DNA of 64,000 bases from DATAAM01 sp036260075. GTDB lineage: Bacteria; Actinomycetota; Acidimicrobiia; Acidimicrobiales; JAHWLA01. The notes beneath the pieces are model-generated. The model did not search any database and had not been told where the DNA came from. It saw nothing but the letters and a program-made list of their open reading frames with translations. Of this stretch, positions 18,319 to 25,706 are shown piece by piece. How positions within the stretch are numbered: position 1 is the first letter of the stretch; each line of letters opens with the position of its first letter. The DNA lies in assembly GCA_036260075.1 (NCBI GenBank), contig DATAAM010000066.1:1-64000 (forward strand), read 5' to 3'. The position numbers and the translations under genes were made by a program.

Positions 18319-18639
18319 TCATATGAGCATCCCGGCCACGGCCAGCGCCAACAGCGCGACGTTGCGAGCCACCGTCCGCCCGGTCACCGGCCGCCGCGAG
18401 AGCCGGCCGAAGCAGCCGCACGGCTCCCGGTCGCCCGCCCGCACCCGCCGCGCCACCACCACGGTGAAGGCGGCCAGCAGGACGGCCGCCGCGCCCGCCG
18501 TCCACCGCCCGCCCACGCCGGTGACGAGCAGGGCGCCCAGCACGACCTCGGTGACGGCCATCGCCGGGTGGGACCGGTCGGCCAGCTTGGCCACGCCCGC
18601 CACCAGGAGCACGACGCCGACGGCGAGGCGGGCGGGCAT
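18319..18639 (-). CDS. MauE/DoxX-like membrane protein
   Basis: A 106-residue integral membrane protein with about four helices. MauE-type proteins support disulfide formation or redox partner maturation. The motif EPCGCFG in the loop before the last helix is the usual MauE signature, with two Cys that could cycle. The start ATG abuts the stop of the flavin reductase gene (18639/18640), so the genes are coupled. Role in this operon unknown. Confidence 0.78.
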   Translation of the reverse strand: MPARLAVGVVLLVAGVAKLADRSHPAMAVTEVVLGALLVTGVGGRWTAGAAAVLLAAFTVVVARRVRAGDREPCGCFGRLSRRPVTGRTVARNVALLALAVAGMLI

Positions 18640-19152
18640 CTACGGCTCGAAGCGCCCGAAGCCGCCTCGGTAGAAGAGCAGCGGGGTGCCGTCGCGCTCG
18701 TGCAGCCCCAGGTCGAGCGCCCGGCCCACCACGATCGTGTGGTCGCCGCCGTCGTGCTCCGCGTCGAGCCGGCAGTCGATCCAGGCCAGCGCCCCCGACA
18801 GGACGGGCGAGCCCGTGCGCGGCGCGGGCGTCCATCCCACGCCCTCGAACTTCTCGCCGCCTCGTGCGGCGAAGGCGCGGCACAGCGCCTCCTGGCCCTC
18901 TTCGAGGATGTTGACGCAGAAGCCGTCGGCGACGCGCATGCGGGCCCAACTGGTGGACGACTTGGCCGGGCAGAACAGCACGAGCGGCGGGTCGAGCGAC
19001 AGCGAGGTGAACGACTGCACGGTGAGCCCGACGGGTCGGCCCTCTTCGAGGCCGGTGACGACGGCGACGCCGCTGCAGAAGTGGCCCAGCACCTGCCGGA
19101 AGCGGGCCTCGTCGAACGTGTCGGCCCCCGCCGATTCGATGTCGTCGCTCAC
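18640..19152 (-). CDS. Flavin reductase-like FMN-binding protein
   Basis: A 170-residue flavin reductase domain protein (FRP/DIM6 type). It has the usual RQVLGHFCSGVAVVTG start, GLTVQSFTSLSLDPPLVLFC, the SSTSWARM stretch that contacts FMN phosphate, and HTIVVGRALDLGL near the end. Such proteins reduce FMN with NAD(P)H for two-component monooxygenases; no monooxygenase is nearby. GTG start at 19150-19152, 17 nt after the MBL gene. Confidence 0.88.
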   Translation of the reverse strand: MSDDIESAGADTFDEARFRQVLGHFCSGVAVVTGLEEGRPVGLTVQSFTSLSLDPPLVLFCPAKSSTSWARMRVADGFCVNILEEGQEALCRAFAARGGEKFEGVGWTPAPRTGSPVLSGALAWIDCRLDAEHDGGDHTIVVGRALDLGLHERDGTPLLFYRGGFGRFEP

Positions 19153-19169
19153 GGGCCCGATGCTGCCGG

Positions 19170-20000
19170 CTAGAAGGTGAGCGTCATGCCCTCGTAGGCG
19201 GCGGTCACCTCGTCGACGCCGAGGCGGGCGCCGGTGCGGCGGGCTCCTTCGAGGAGCCGGTCCATCTGGTCGTCGCTGTGGGCGGGGTCGTGGTGGAAGA
19301 GGCACAACCGGCGCACGCCGGACTCGCGGGCCACGAGCACCGCGTAGTCGATCGTGCAGTGGCCCCAGTGCGACTTCTCGGCGAACTCCTCGGGCGTGTA
19401 CTGCGCGTCGTGGATGAGCAGGTCGACGCCCTCGCACAGCTCGACCACGGCGTCGGCGACGGTGTCGAGCCCGAGAGGGGCCTGGTGGTCGCTCACGTAG
19501 GCGATGCTCACGCCCTGCCAGTCGACGCGGTACCCCAGCGTCGGCCCGCAGTGCGGCACGGGCCGGACCTTGACCTTGGCCGAGCCCACCTCGAAGTCGT
19601 CGTCGAGCACGTCGTGGAAGCGGATGTCGCCGCGCAGGTCGGAGAACTGCACGGGGAAGTACGGCGGCCGCATGAAGTCGTCGAAGACCTCGGCCAGCGT
19701 GCCCCCTTCCTGGGCCGGGCCGTACACGTCGAGCCGGGCGCCGGGGCGGTCGACGGGGGGGAAGAAGGGGAGGCCCTGGACGTGGTCCCAGTGGATGTGG
19801 GTGAGGAGCGCAGTGCCGCGGAAGGTGCCGTCGTGCGGCTGCGAGGCCGCCAGCAGGCGGAGCCCCGTGCCGAGGTCGAAGAGGATCGGGGGCTCGCCCT
19901 CGACCTCCAGGGCAACGGACGCGGTGTTCCCCCCGTAGCGGCGATTTGCCTCACACGGGCAAGGGCACGAACCGCGAACTCCGTAGAACGTCAGCTTCAC
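19170..20000 (-). CDS. MBL-fold metallohydrolase
   Basis: A 276-residue metallo-beta-lactamase-fold hydrolase of the PhnP/cyclic phosphodiesterase-like group. The N-terminus (YGVRGSCPCP, RYGGNTAS) is typical; metal ligands are in THIHWDH (H-x-H-x-D-H), a His in VPHCGPT, an Asp in VSDHQ and a His in HHDP. The GTG start is chosen because AGGGGGGA lies about 6 nt upstream. Substrate unknown; a phosphodiester is most likely. First gene of the run to RmlC. Confidence 0.82.
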   Translation of the reverse strand: MKLTFYGVRGSCPCPCEANRRYGGNTASVALEVEGEPPILFDLGTGLRLLAASQPHDGTFRGTALLTHIHWDHVQGLPFFPPVDRPGARLDVYGPAQEGGTLAEVFDDFMRPPYFPVQFSDLRGDIRFHDVLDDDFEVGSAKVKVRPVPHCGPTLGYRVDWQGVSIAYVSDHQAPLGLDTVADAVVELCEGVDLLIHDAQYTPEEFAEKSHWGHCTIDYAVLVARESGVRRLCLFHHDPAHSDDQMDRLLEGARRTGARLGVDEVTAAYEGMTLTF

Positions 20001-20071
20001 GCAGGTCCCCCCTGTCGTCACCGGCAGGTTACCTGCGGTCAGCGACCGACGGGCAGCGTGTGACCGAAGTC

Positions 20072-21181
20072 TCAGCGAGCCCCGGTACCCACCAACCCGC
20101 GCTGCTGGAGCATGACCTTGAGGTCGTGGGGGTTGGAGGCCGCCATCATGGCGCCGCGCAGGTCGATCTTGCCCTGCTCGTAGAGCTCGACCAGCGACTG
20201 GTCGAAGGTGAGCATGCCGTAGTACTCGCCTTCCTGGATGATCTCGTGGATGTCGCCGGTCTTGTGCGGGTCGATGATGCACTGCTGGATGCGGCCGTTG
20301 ACCACCATCACCTCCATGGCGGGCACGCGGCCCTTGCCGTCGGCGGTGGGCACGAGCCGCTGGCAGATCGTCCCGCGCAACGCGCCCGCCAACGCCACCC
20401 GCACCTGGTTCTGCTGGTGGGGCGGGAAGAAGTCGACGATGCGGTTCACCGTCTCGGTGGCGTCGATGGTGTGGAGGGTCGAGAACACGAGGTGGCCGGT
20501 CTCGGCAGCCGACAGCGCGGCGGCGACCGTCTCCTGGTCGCGCATCTCGCCCACGAGGATCACATCCGGGTCCTGACGCATGGCAGCGCGCATGGCGGAG
20601 GCGAAGTCCTGCGTGTCGAACCCGATCTCCCGCTGGTTGATCTCGGCCAGCGAGTCGCGGTGCAGCACCTCGATGGGGTCCTCGATGGTGACGATGTGCA
20701 CTTCGCGGTTCTGGTTGATGTGGTCGATCATCGCCGCCAGGGTGGTGGTCTTCCCCGAGCCGGTGGGGCCGGTGACGAGCACGAGGCCGCGGTGCTCCGA
20801 GGCGAGCCGGCCCACCACGTCGGGCAGGTTGAGCTCGTCGAAGGAGGCGGCGGACGTGCGCACCCGGCGGAACACCATCGCCACCGAGCCGCGCTGGCGG
20901 AACACGTTCACGCGGAACCGGCCGCAGCCGGGGATGGCATAGGCGAAGTCGGCTTCGTTGCGCACGGAGAACTGCTGGGCGACGTCGTCGCGCATGATGG
21001 CGGAGGCCATCTCCGCGGTTGTCTCGTTCGTCAGCCGTTCCTCGCCGTCGAGCTTCTGCAGGTCCCCGTGGACCCGGATGCGGGGCGGCGAGCCCGCCTT
21101 GATGTGGAGGTCGGACGCGTCCAGCGGCTCCATGGCGCGCAGCAATCGGTCGAGCCATTCGTGGGCCATGTAGCAGTTCAT
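20072..21181 (-). CDS. pilT: PilT-type secretion/retraction ATPase
   Basis: A 369-residue type IV pilus retraction ATPase family protein. Walker A is GPTGSGKT, the Asp box is VTIEDPIEVLH, Walker B is DPDVILVGEMRD, and the His box HLVFSTLHT is complete. Retraction drives twitching and DNA uptake in other bacteria. No pilin or assembly genes are nearby, so it is a stand-alone gene here. The ATG at 21179-21181 gives MNCYMAHEWLD; a second ATG four codons later is equally possible. Divergent from the hydrolase/selenoprotein operon. Confidence 0.9.
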   Translation of the reverse strand: MNCYMAHEWLDRLLRAMEPLDASDLHIKAGSPPRIRVHGDLQKLDGEERLTNETTAEMASAIMRDDVAQQFSVRNEADFAYAIPGCGRFRVNVFRQRGSVAMVFRRVRTSAASFDELNLPDVVGRLASEHRGLVLVTGPTGSGKTTTLAAMIDHINQNREVHIVTIEDPIEVLHRDSLAEINQREIGFDTQDFASAMRAAMRQDPDVILVGEMRDQETVAAALSAAETGHLVFSTLHTIDATETVNRIVDFFPPHQQNQVRVALAGALRGTICQRLVPTADGKGRVPAMEVMVVNGRIQQCIIDPHKTGDIHEIIQEGEYYGMLTFDQSLVELYEQGKIDLRGAMMAASNPHDLKVMLQQRGLVGTGAR

Positions 21182-21209
21182 CGGCGCCCCGACGCGGCGA
21201 GTTGACCGA

Positions 21210-21215
21210 TAACCT
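21210..21215 (+). promoter_or_regulatory. -10 element TAACCT of the hydrolase-selenoprotein operon
   Basis: TAACCT ends 8 nt before the GTG start at 21224, giving a leaderless mRNA. A TTGACC just upstream (21202-21207) is too close to serve as its -35. Confidence 0.5.
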
Positions 21216-21223
21216 CACGCTCC

Positions 21224-22039
21224 GTGCACGAGGGGGAGGTGGTCGTCGGCGACCTGCGGGTCGCCTTCCTGGAGGAGGGACCCTCCGACGGTCCGCTGGC
21301 CGTGTGCCTGCACGGCTTCCCCGGCTGCGCGTGGACCTGGCGGTTCCTGCTCCCGGCGCTGGCCGAGGCGGGCTTCTGGGCCGTGGCGCCCTGGCTGCGC
21401 GGCTATGCGCCGACGGCTGTGCCCGCCGACGGCCGGTACGGCACGGCGGCCTTGGCGGCCGACGCCAACGGGCTGCACGAGGTGCTCGGCGGCGACGGGC
21501 GGGCCGTGCTGGTGGGCCACGACTGGGGCGCGGTCGCCGCCTACGGGGCTGCCACCACGGCGCCCGAGCGTTGGTCCCGCCTGGTGACGGCGGCGGTGCC
21601 CCGGCCGTCCACGTGGGGCACCCGCTTCCTCTCCTACGACCAGCTCCGGCGCAGCTGGTACATCTTCTTCTTCCAAAGCGGCTTCGCCGAGACGGCGGTG
21701 GCGGCCGACGACCTGGCCTTCGTCGACCGGTTGTGGGCCGACTGGTCCCCCGGCTACGACGCCGCCGACGACCTGCCCCGGGTGAAGGAGGCGCTGCGGT
21801 CGCCCGAGCACCTGGCCGCCGCCGTCGGCTACTACCGGGCCATGTTCGACCCCGCCGCCGAGGGCGCGCCCGACGGGCCGTTCCCGCAGCCGTGGCTCTA
21901 CCTGCACGGCGACGACGACGGCTGCCTGGGCGTCGAGCTGGCCCCGCCCGAGGCGGTGGTGCTGAAGGGCGCCGGCCACTTCCTCCACGTGGAGCAGCCG
22001 GAGGAGTTCAACCGGCGCGTGCTGGAGTTCCTCTCGTGA
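21224..22039 (+). CDS. Alpha/beta hydrolase, epoxide hydrolase-like
   Basis: A 271-residue alpha/beta hydrolase. The oxyanion motif is HGFPG, the nucleophile is Asp in GHDWGA (as in epoxide hydrolases and haloalkane dehalogenases) and the His is in GAGHFLHVEQP. The Asp nucleophile argues against esterase function. It overlaps the next gene by GTGA (22036-22039) and is the first gene of the operon ending in the UGSC selenoprotein, so its substrate may be linked to that pathway. Confidence 0.85.
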   Translation: MHEGEVVVGDLRVAFLEEGPSDGPLAVCLHGFPGCAWTWRFLLPALAEAGFWAVAPWLRGYAPTAVPADGRYGTAALAADANGLHEVLGGDGRAVLVGHDWGAVAAYGAATTAPERWSRLVTAAVPRPSTWGTRFLSYDQLRRSWYIFFFQSGFAETAVAADDLAFVDRLWADWSPGYDAADDLPRVKEALRSPEHLAAAVGYYRAMFDPAAEGAPDGPFPQPWLYLHGDDDGCLGVELAPPEAVVLKGAGHFLHVEQPEEFNRRVLEFLS

Positions 22040-23424
22040 CGGTGGCCCTGCCCGACGGCCTGGTGGCGGTGGTCAAGCACGACTGCCCCACGTGCCGCCT
22101 GGTGGCGCCGGTGCTGGCGTCCCTGGGCGCCCACCTGGTGTCGGAGGACACCGACGAGGGCCTGGAGACGTCCTTCCACTTGGGCGTGGAGGTGGTGCCC
22201 ACGCTGCTGCGGGTGGAGGAGGGCTCGATCGTGGCCCGCACCGAGGGTTGGATGCGGGAGAAGTGGGAGGAGCTCACCGGGCAGTCGGGCCTCGCCCCCG
22301 AGCTGCCCGACTTCCGGCCCGGGTGCGGGTCCCGCACGCTCGACCCCAGCGTGGCCGAGGAGCTGGCCGTGCGCTTCGGCGGGTCGACTCTGCGGTCGCG
22401 GCGGGTGGAGATCGCGTCGCTCGAGGACGAGATGGAGGCCATGTTCGACCGGGGCTGGTCGGACGGCCTGCCGGTGGTGCCGCCCACCGAGGCGCGCGTG
22501 CTGCGGATGCTCGAGGGCACGTCACGGCTGCCCGACGAGGTGGTGGCCGTGGTCCCGCCCGACCTGGTGGAGTGCACCGTCGAGAAGGTGGCGGTCAACG
22601 CCGTGCTGGCCGGGTGCAAGCCGGAGTACCTGCCGGTGGTGCTGGCCGCGGTGGAGGCCGCCTGCACCGAGGAGTTCAACGCCCACGGCTTGTTGTGCAC
22701 CACCTGGTTCTCGGGGCCGGTGGTGGTGGTGAACGGGCCGATCGCCAAGGCCATCGGCATGAACAGCGGCTTCAACGCGCTGGGCCAGGGCAACCGGGCG
22801 AACGCCACCATCGGGCGGGCGTTGCAGTTGGTGATCCGCAACGTGGGCGGGGGGCGGCCGGGCGAGATCGACCGGGCCACCCTGGGTTCGCCGGGCAAGT
22901 ACACGTTCTGCTTCGCCGAGGCCGAGGACGGCTCGCCGTTCGAGCCGCTGTCGGTGTCGCGGGGCCTGCGGGCCGGGACCTCGGCGGTCACGCTGTTCGC
23001 GGGCGGCGGCGTGCAGGGCGTGATCGACCAGCTGTCGCGCACGCCGGAGTCGTTGGCGCGCTCGCTGGCCCTGTCGTTGCGCACGGTGGCCCACGCCAAG
23101 CTGGCCATCGCCTTCGACGCCATGCTCGTGATCGCGCCCGAGCACGGCCGGGTGTTCAAGGAGGCGGGCTGGGACCGTGCTCGGCTGGTGGCCGAGCTGG
23201 AGGCGCTGTTGCAGCTTCCGGGCTCGGAGATCGTGCGGGGGGCGGGCGGCATCGCCGAGGGCGTGCCCGAGGTGTTCGCCGAGTCCACGCTGCCGAAGTT
23301 CCGCCCCGGCGGGCTCCTGTTGGTGCACGCGGGCGGCAGCGCCGGGCTGTTCTCCGGGATCATCGGCGGGTGGGCGAGCGGGAAGCTGGGCTCCGAGCCC
23401 GTCACCAGGGAGGTGCGTCCATGA
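22036..23424 (+). CDS. Thioredoxin-like protein, UGSC-selenoprotein partner
   Basis: A 462-residue protein. Residues ~5-80 are a thioredoxin-like domain with Cys17 and Cys20 (HDCPTC) and a cis-Pro in VVPTLLR. Residues ~120-462 are a conserved domain (SDGLPVVPPTEARVLRML; later GFNALGQGNRANATIGRA and PKFRPGGLLLVHAGG) that I associate with neighbours of UGSC-family proteins; its reaction is not known to me. A CGSR at 97-100 echoes the UGSC motif but lacks its last Cys. It overlaps both neighbours by 4 nt. A role as electron donor or partner to the selenoprotein is inferred. Confidence 0.75.
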   Translation: MTVALPDGLVAVVKHDCPTCRLVAPVLASLGAHLVSEDTDEGLETSFHLGVEVVPTLLRVEEGSIVARTEGWMREKWEELTGQSGLAPELPDFRPGCGSRTLDPSVAEELAVRFGGSTLRSRRVEIASLEDEMEAMFDRGWSDGLPVVPPTEARVLRMLEGTSRLPDEVVAVVPPDLVECTVEKVAVNAVLAGCKPEYLPVVLAAVEAACTEEFNAHGLLCTTWFSGPVVVVNGPIAKAIGMNSGFNALGQGNRANATIGRALQLVIRNVGGGRPGEIDRATLGSPGKYTFCFAEAEDGSPFEPLSVSRGLRAGTSAVTLFAGGGVQGVIDQLSRTPESLARSLALSLRTVAHAKLAIAFDAMLVIAPEHGRVFKEAGWDRARLVAELEALLQLPGSEIVRGAGGIAEGVPEVFAESTLPKFRPGGLLLVHAGGSAGLFSGIIGGWASGKLGSEPVTREVRP

Positions 23425-23933
23425 AGGTGCTCGACCCGACGGGGGAACGGTCGCCCGCCACCCGAGCCGCCGCTCCCCGGCCTGAGTCGCTCGACGGGCT
23501 GACTGTCGGGCTGCTCGACATCTCCAAGGCCCGGGGCGACGTGTTCCTCGACCGGCTGGAGGAGCGGCTTCGGGAGCGGGGGCTCACGACGGCCCGCTTC
23601 ATGAAGCCCACGTTCACCAAGCCCGCGCCGGTCGACCTGCGCCACGAGATCGCCACACGATGCGACGTGGTGATCGAGGCACTGGCCGACTGAGGCTCGT
23701 GCACGTCGTGCAGTGTGCACGACATCGTGGATCTCGAAGGGCGGGGCGTGCCGGGCGTGTTCGTGGCGTCCGACGAGTTCGCCGAGGCGGCCGAGACACA
23801 GTCACGCGCCCTCGGCTTCCGCCCGCAGTGGGTGCTCGTCCCCCACCCCATCCAGGACCGCACCGACGCCGAGGTGCAGGCCCTGGCAGACTCCGTGGTC
23901 GACGCGGTCCTCCGCGCCCTCTCTTCCCCCTGA
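23421..23933 (+). CDS. UGSC-family selenoprotein (in-frame TGA at 23691-23693 read as Sec91)
   Basis: A 170-residue protein if TGA codon 91 is read as selenocysteine. The codons after it continue in the same frame as Gly-Ser-Cys-Thr-Ser-Cys and then a normal protein (IVDLEGRGVPGVFVASDEF) to the TGA at 23931-23933. Sec91-Gly-Ser-Cys94 is the defining motif of the UGSC (seleno)protein family. The N-terminal half has LTVGLLDISKARGDVFLDRLEE and the C-terminal half PHPIQDRTDAEVQALADSVV, with no signal peptide. Read as a stop, the TGA would give a 90-residue fragment lacking the active site. ATG overlaps the stop of the upstream partner (ATGA). A hairpin follows the TGA at SECIS distance. Reaction unknown; redox is likely. 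Confidence 0.9.
23691..23723 (+). promoter_or_regulatory. Sec codon and SECIS-like hairpin of the UGSC gene
   Basis: After UGA (23691-23693), GTCGTGCA (23705-23712) pairs perfectly with TGCACGAC (23716-23723) around a GUG loop. Counting the U of UGA as 1, the loop G and U are at 23 and 24, the positions of the SelB-contact bases G23 and U24 in the E. coli fdhF SECIS. A competing 8-bp stem, 23697-23704 with 23715-23722, is also possible. The bulged U17 of fdhF is not present in the main fold. Confidence 0.7.
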
Positions 23934-23941
23934 CCACCCCT

Positions 23942-23990
23942 GTTTTGGGCACGGTTACCCGCGCATACAGCGGCAAACCGTGCCCAAAAC
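23942..23990. repeat. 15-bp perfect inverted repeat before the DUF559 gene
   Basis: GTTTTGGGCACGGTT (23942-23956) and AACCGTGCCCAAAAC (23976-23990) are perfect complements. The 19-nt centre contains a second short match, CCGC with GCGG. It lies 9 bp after the selenoprotein stop and 16 bp before the next ATG. It could terminate the selenoprotein operon, be an operator, or be part of a mobile unit. Confidence 0.7.
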
Positions 23991-24006
23991 CGAGGAAGGA
24001 GGAGAG

Positions 24007-24903
24007 ATGAAGCAGATTGCACGCAGGGCACGGGTGCAGCACGGGCTCATCACCCGAGAGCAGGCGCTGGCCGCGGGCCTCGGCGAGGACGCGATCGACC
24101 GGTGGCTGGCCTGCGAGCGTTTGGAGCCTGTGCACAGCAGGGTCTATCGGGTGGCGGGAGTGCCGCAGACGTGGGAGCAGGACGTGATGGCGGCGGTGAT
24201 GGCGGCCGACGGGGTGGCGTCGCATCGTACGGCGGCGCGGCTGTGGGGCATCCACGACGCCGACGAGGTGGAGGTCACGGTGCCGCGCGGGCGGCGCTGC
24301 GAGGCGGTCGGCATGGTGACGCATCGGTCGCGTGACCTCACCCCGAAGCACGTCACGAGGCGGCTGGGCATCCCGGTGACGAACCCCATGCGCACCTTGG
24401 TCGACCTGGGCGCGGTGGTGCGGAGCGACGCCGCGGTGGCCGACGCGCTCGAACGGGCCGTCATCGCCCGCGTGTGCAGCGTCGTGGCAGTCGAGCGGGT
24501 GCTCGACGACGTCGCCCGGCGGGGCCGCCGCGGCGCGGGCGTCATCCGCCGCGTGCTCGACGACCGCGCCCTTGGGCGGGCCCGCCCCGACGGCCTGCTG
24601 GAGGCCCGCTTCGCCCGGGTGCTCCGGGAGCGCAACCTTCCACCGCCGGCCTTCCAGCACCCGGTCGGCCGCTACCGCGTCGACTTCGCCTACCCCGACC
24701 TCATGATCGCCATCGAGGTCGACGGCTTCGAGGTCCACTCCTCCCCCACGGCGATGCAAGCCGACGTCGAGCGCCAGAACCACCTCGTGGCCGCCGGCTG
24801 GACGGTCCTGCGCTTCACCTGGCGCGACGTCGTGCGCCGTCCCACATGGGTGGCGCGACAGGTGGAGCAGCTCCTACGGCAGCGCCAGCGCGCCGTCGCG
24901 TAG
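24007..24903 (+). CDS. AbiEi-like winged-helix protein with DUF559 nuclease-like domain
   Basis: A 298-residue protein. Residues ~1-60 resemble the AbiEi antitoxin-type winged helix (HGLITREQALAAGLGEDAIDRWL), the middle matches the AbiEi C-terminal region, and residues ~205-290 are a DUF559/VSR-type PD-(D/E)XK domain (RYRVDFAYPDLMIAIEVDG). Such proteins are common in Actinobacteria; no AbiEii toxin is beside it, so a working toxin-antitoxin pair is not supported. GGAGGAGAG directly before the ATG is a strong ribosome site, unlike most genes here, and the big inverted repeat precedes it. Overlaps mutY by 30 bp, convergent. Confidence 0.8.
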   Translation: MKQIARRARVQHGLITREQALAAGLGEDAIDRWLACERLEPVHSRVYRVAGVPQTWEQDVMAAVMAADGVASHRTAARLWGIHDADEVEVTVPRGRRCEAVGMVTHRSRDLTPKHVTRRLGIPVTNPMRTLVDLGAVVRSDAAVADALERAVIARVCSVVAVERVLDDVARRGRRGAGVIRRVLDDRALGRARPDGLLEARFARVLRERNLPPPAFQHPVGRYRVDFAYPDLMIAIEVDGFEVHSSPTAMQADVERQNHLVAAGWTVLRFTWRDVVRRPTWVARQVEQLLRQRQRAVA

Positions 24904-25686
24904 GACGGCCAAGCCGTCGGCCACGAGGGAGTCGGCGGCCCGGCGGGCGCGAGCCGGATCGTCGGGCCACCCGGCGGCCGCCCCCAGCTCCTGGAGCGGG
25001 ACCGGCCCTCGCCGCATCGCGTCCACCAACCGGCCGCGGCCCTGTCGGTCGGACCCCGCGAACGGCGACTGCCGGCCCGCCGGCGCTGCCGGGTCCGGCC
25101 CGCCCCGGGCCTGCCACCGGCACGCCCCCGCCAACGGGCACGCATCGCACCGGGGTGCCCGACGCGTGCAGACGGTGGCGCCCAGGTCCATGAGGGCCTG
25201 GTTCCACTGCCACGAGCGGCCTGGCGGCACGAGCGCGTCGGCCTCCGCCTGCGTGCGCACGCCGAACGCCCGGGCCAGCGGCCGGGCCGTGTTCACGTCG
25301 AGCGGGCACACCGGCTCCTCGTAGGCGAAGGCGAGCACGGCCCGCGCCGTGTACGGGCCGATCCCCGGCAGTGCCAGGAGGGCGGCCAGGTCGCAGGGCG
25401 GCGGTGCGCCCGCCAGCGCGACCGCGGCCCGGTGGAGGTTGACCGCCCGCCGGTTGTAGCCCAGGCCCGCCCACGCCTTGACGACCTCGCCCACGGGCGC
25501 CGCCGCGCACGCCGCCACCGTCGGGAACCGGCCCAGGAACGCCTCGTACTTCGGCACCACCCTGGGCACCTGCGTCTGCTGGAGCATGAGCTCGCTGACG
25601 AGCACGGCCCACGGGTCGCGCGTGCGCCGCCACGGCAGGTCGCGCCGCGAGCGGGCCGACCACTCCAACAAGGCACGCTGCTTCAC
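24874..25686 (-). CDS. mutY: Adenine DNA glycosylase MutY (A/G mismatch)
   Basis: A 270-residue MutY, which removes A opposite 8-oxoguanine. Catalytic Glu32 is in SELMLQQTQV, the helix-hairpin-helix is LPGIGPYTA (106-114), Asp130 is in LDVNTARPL, and the [4Fe-4S] ligands are Cys173, 180, 183 and 189 (C-x6-C-x2-C-x5-C). The C-terminal 8-oxoG-recognition domain of E. coli MutY (~350 aa) is largely absent, as in shorter actinobacterial forms. GTG start at 25684-25686. It diverges from the AhpD-like selenoprotein gene with 20 bp between starts. Confidence 0.9.
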   Translation of the reverse strand: MKQRALLEWSARSRRDLPWRRTRDPWAVLVSELMLQQTQVPRVVPKYEAFLGRFPTVAACAAAPVGEVVKAWAGLGYNRRAVNLHRAAVALAGAPPPCDLAALLALPGIGPYTARAVLAFAYEEPVCPLDVNTARPLARAFGVRTQAEADALVPPGRSWQWNQALMDLGATVCTRRAPRCDACPLAGACRWQARGGPDPAAPAGRQSPFAGSDRQGRGRLVDAMRRGPVPLQELGAAAGWPDDPARARRAADSLVADGLAVLRDGALALP

Positions 25687-25694
25687 CGGGTGCC

Positions 25695-25700
25695 TACGAT
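25695..25700 (+). promoter_or_regulatory. -10 element TACGAT of the AhpD-like selenoprotein gene
   Basis: TACGAT ends 6 nt before the ATG at 25707, so the mRNA should be leaderless. No -35 seen. Confidence 0.5.
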
Positions 25701-25706
25701 GCCGGC

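Noticed and set aside
23715..23933. Separate 72-aa gene starting at the GTG 23715, after the TGA of the UGSC gene
   Set aside because: It is the in-frame continuation of the upstream gene; the UGSC motif lies across the TGA and there is no ribosome site before the GTG.
24007..24903. AbiE-type toxin-antitoxin system
   Set aside because: No AbiEii nucleotidyltransferase is adjacent, and the C-terminal nuclease-like domain makes it a different architecture.
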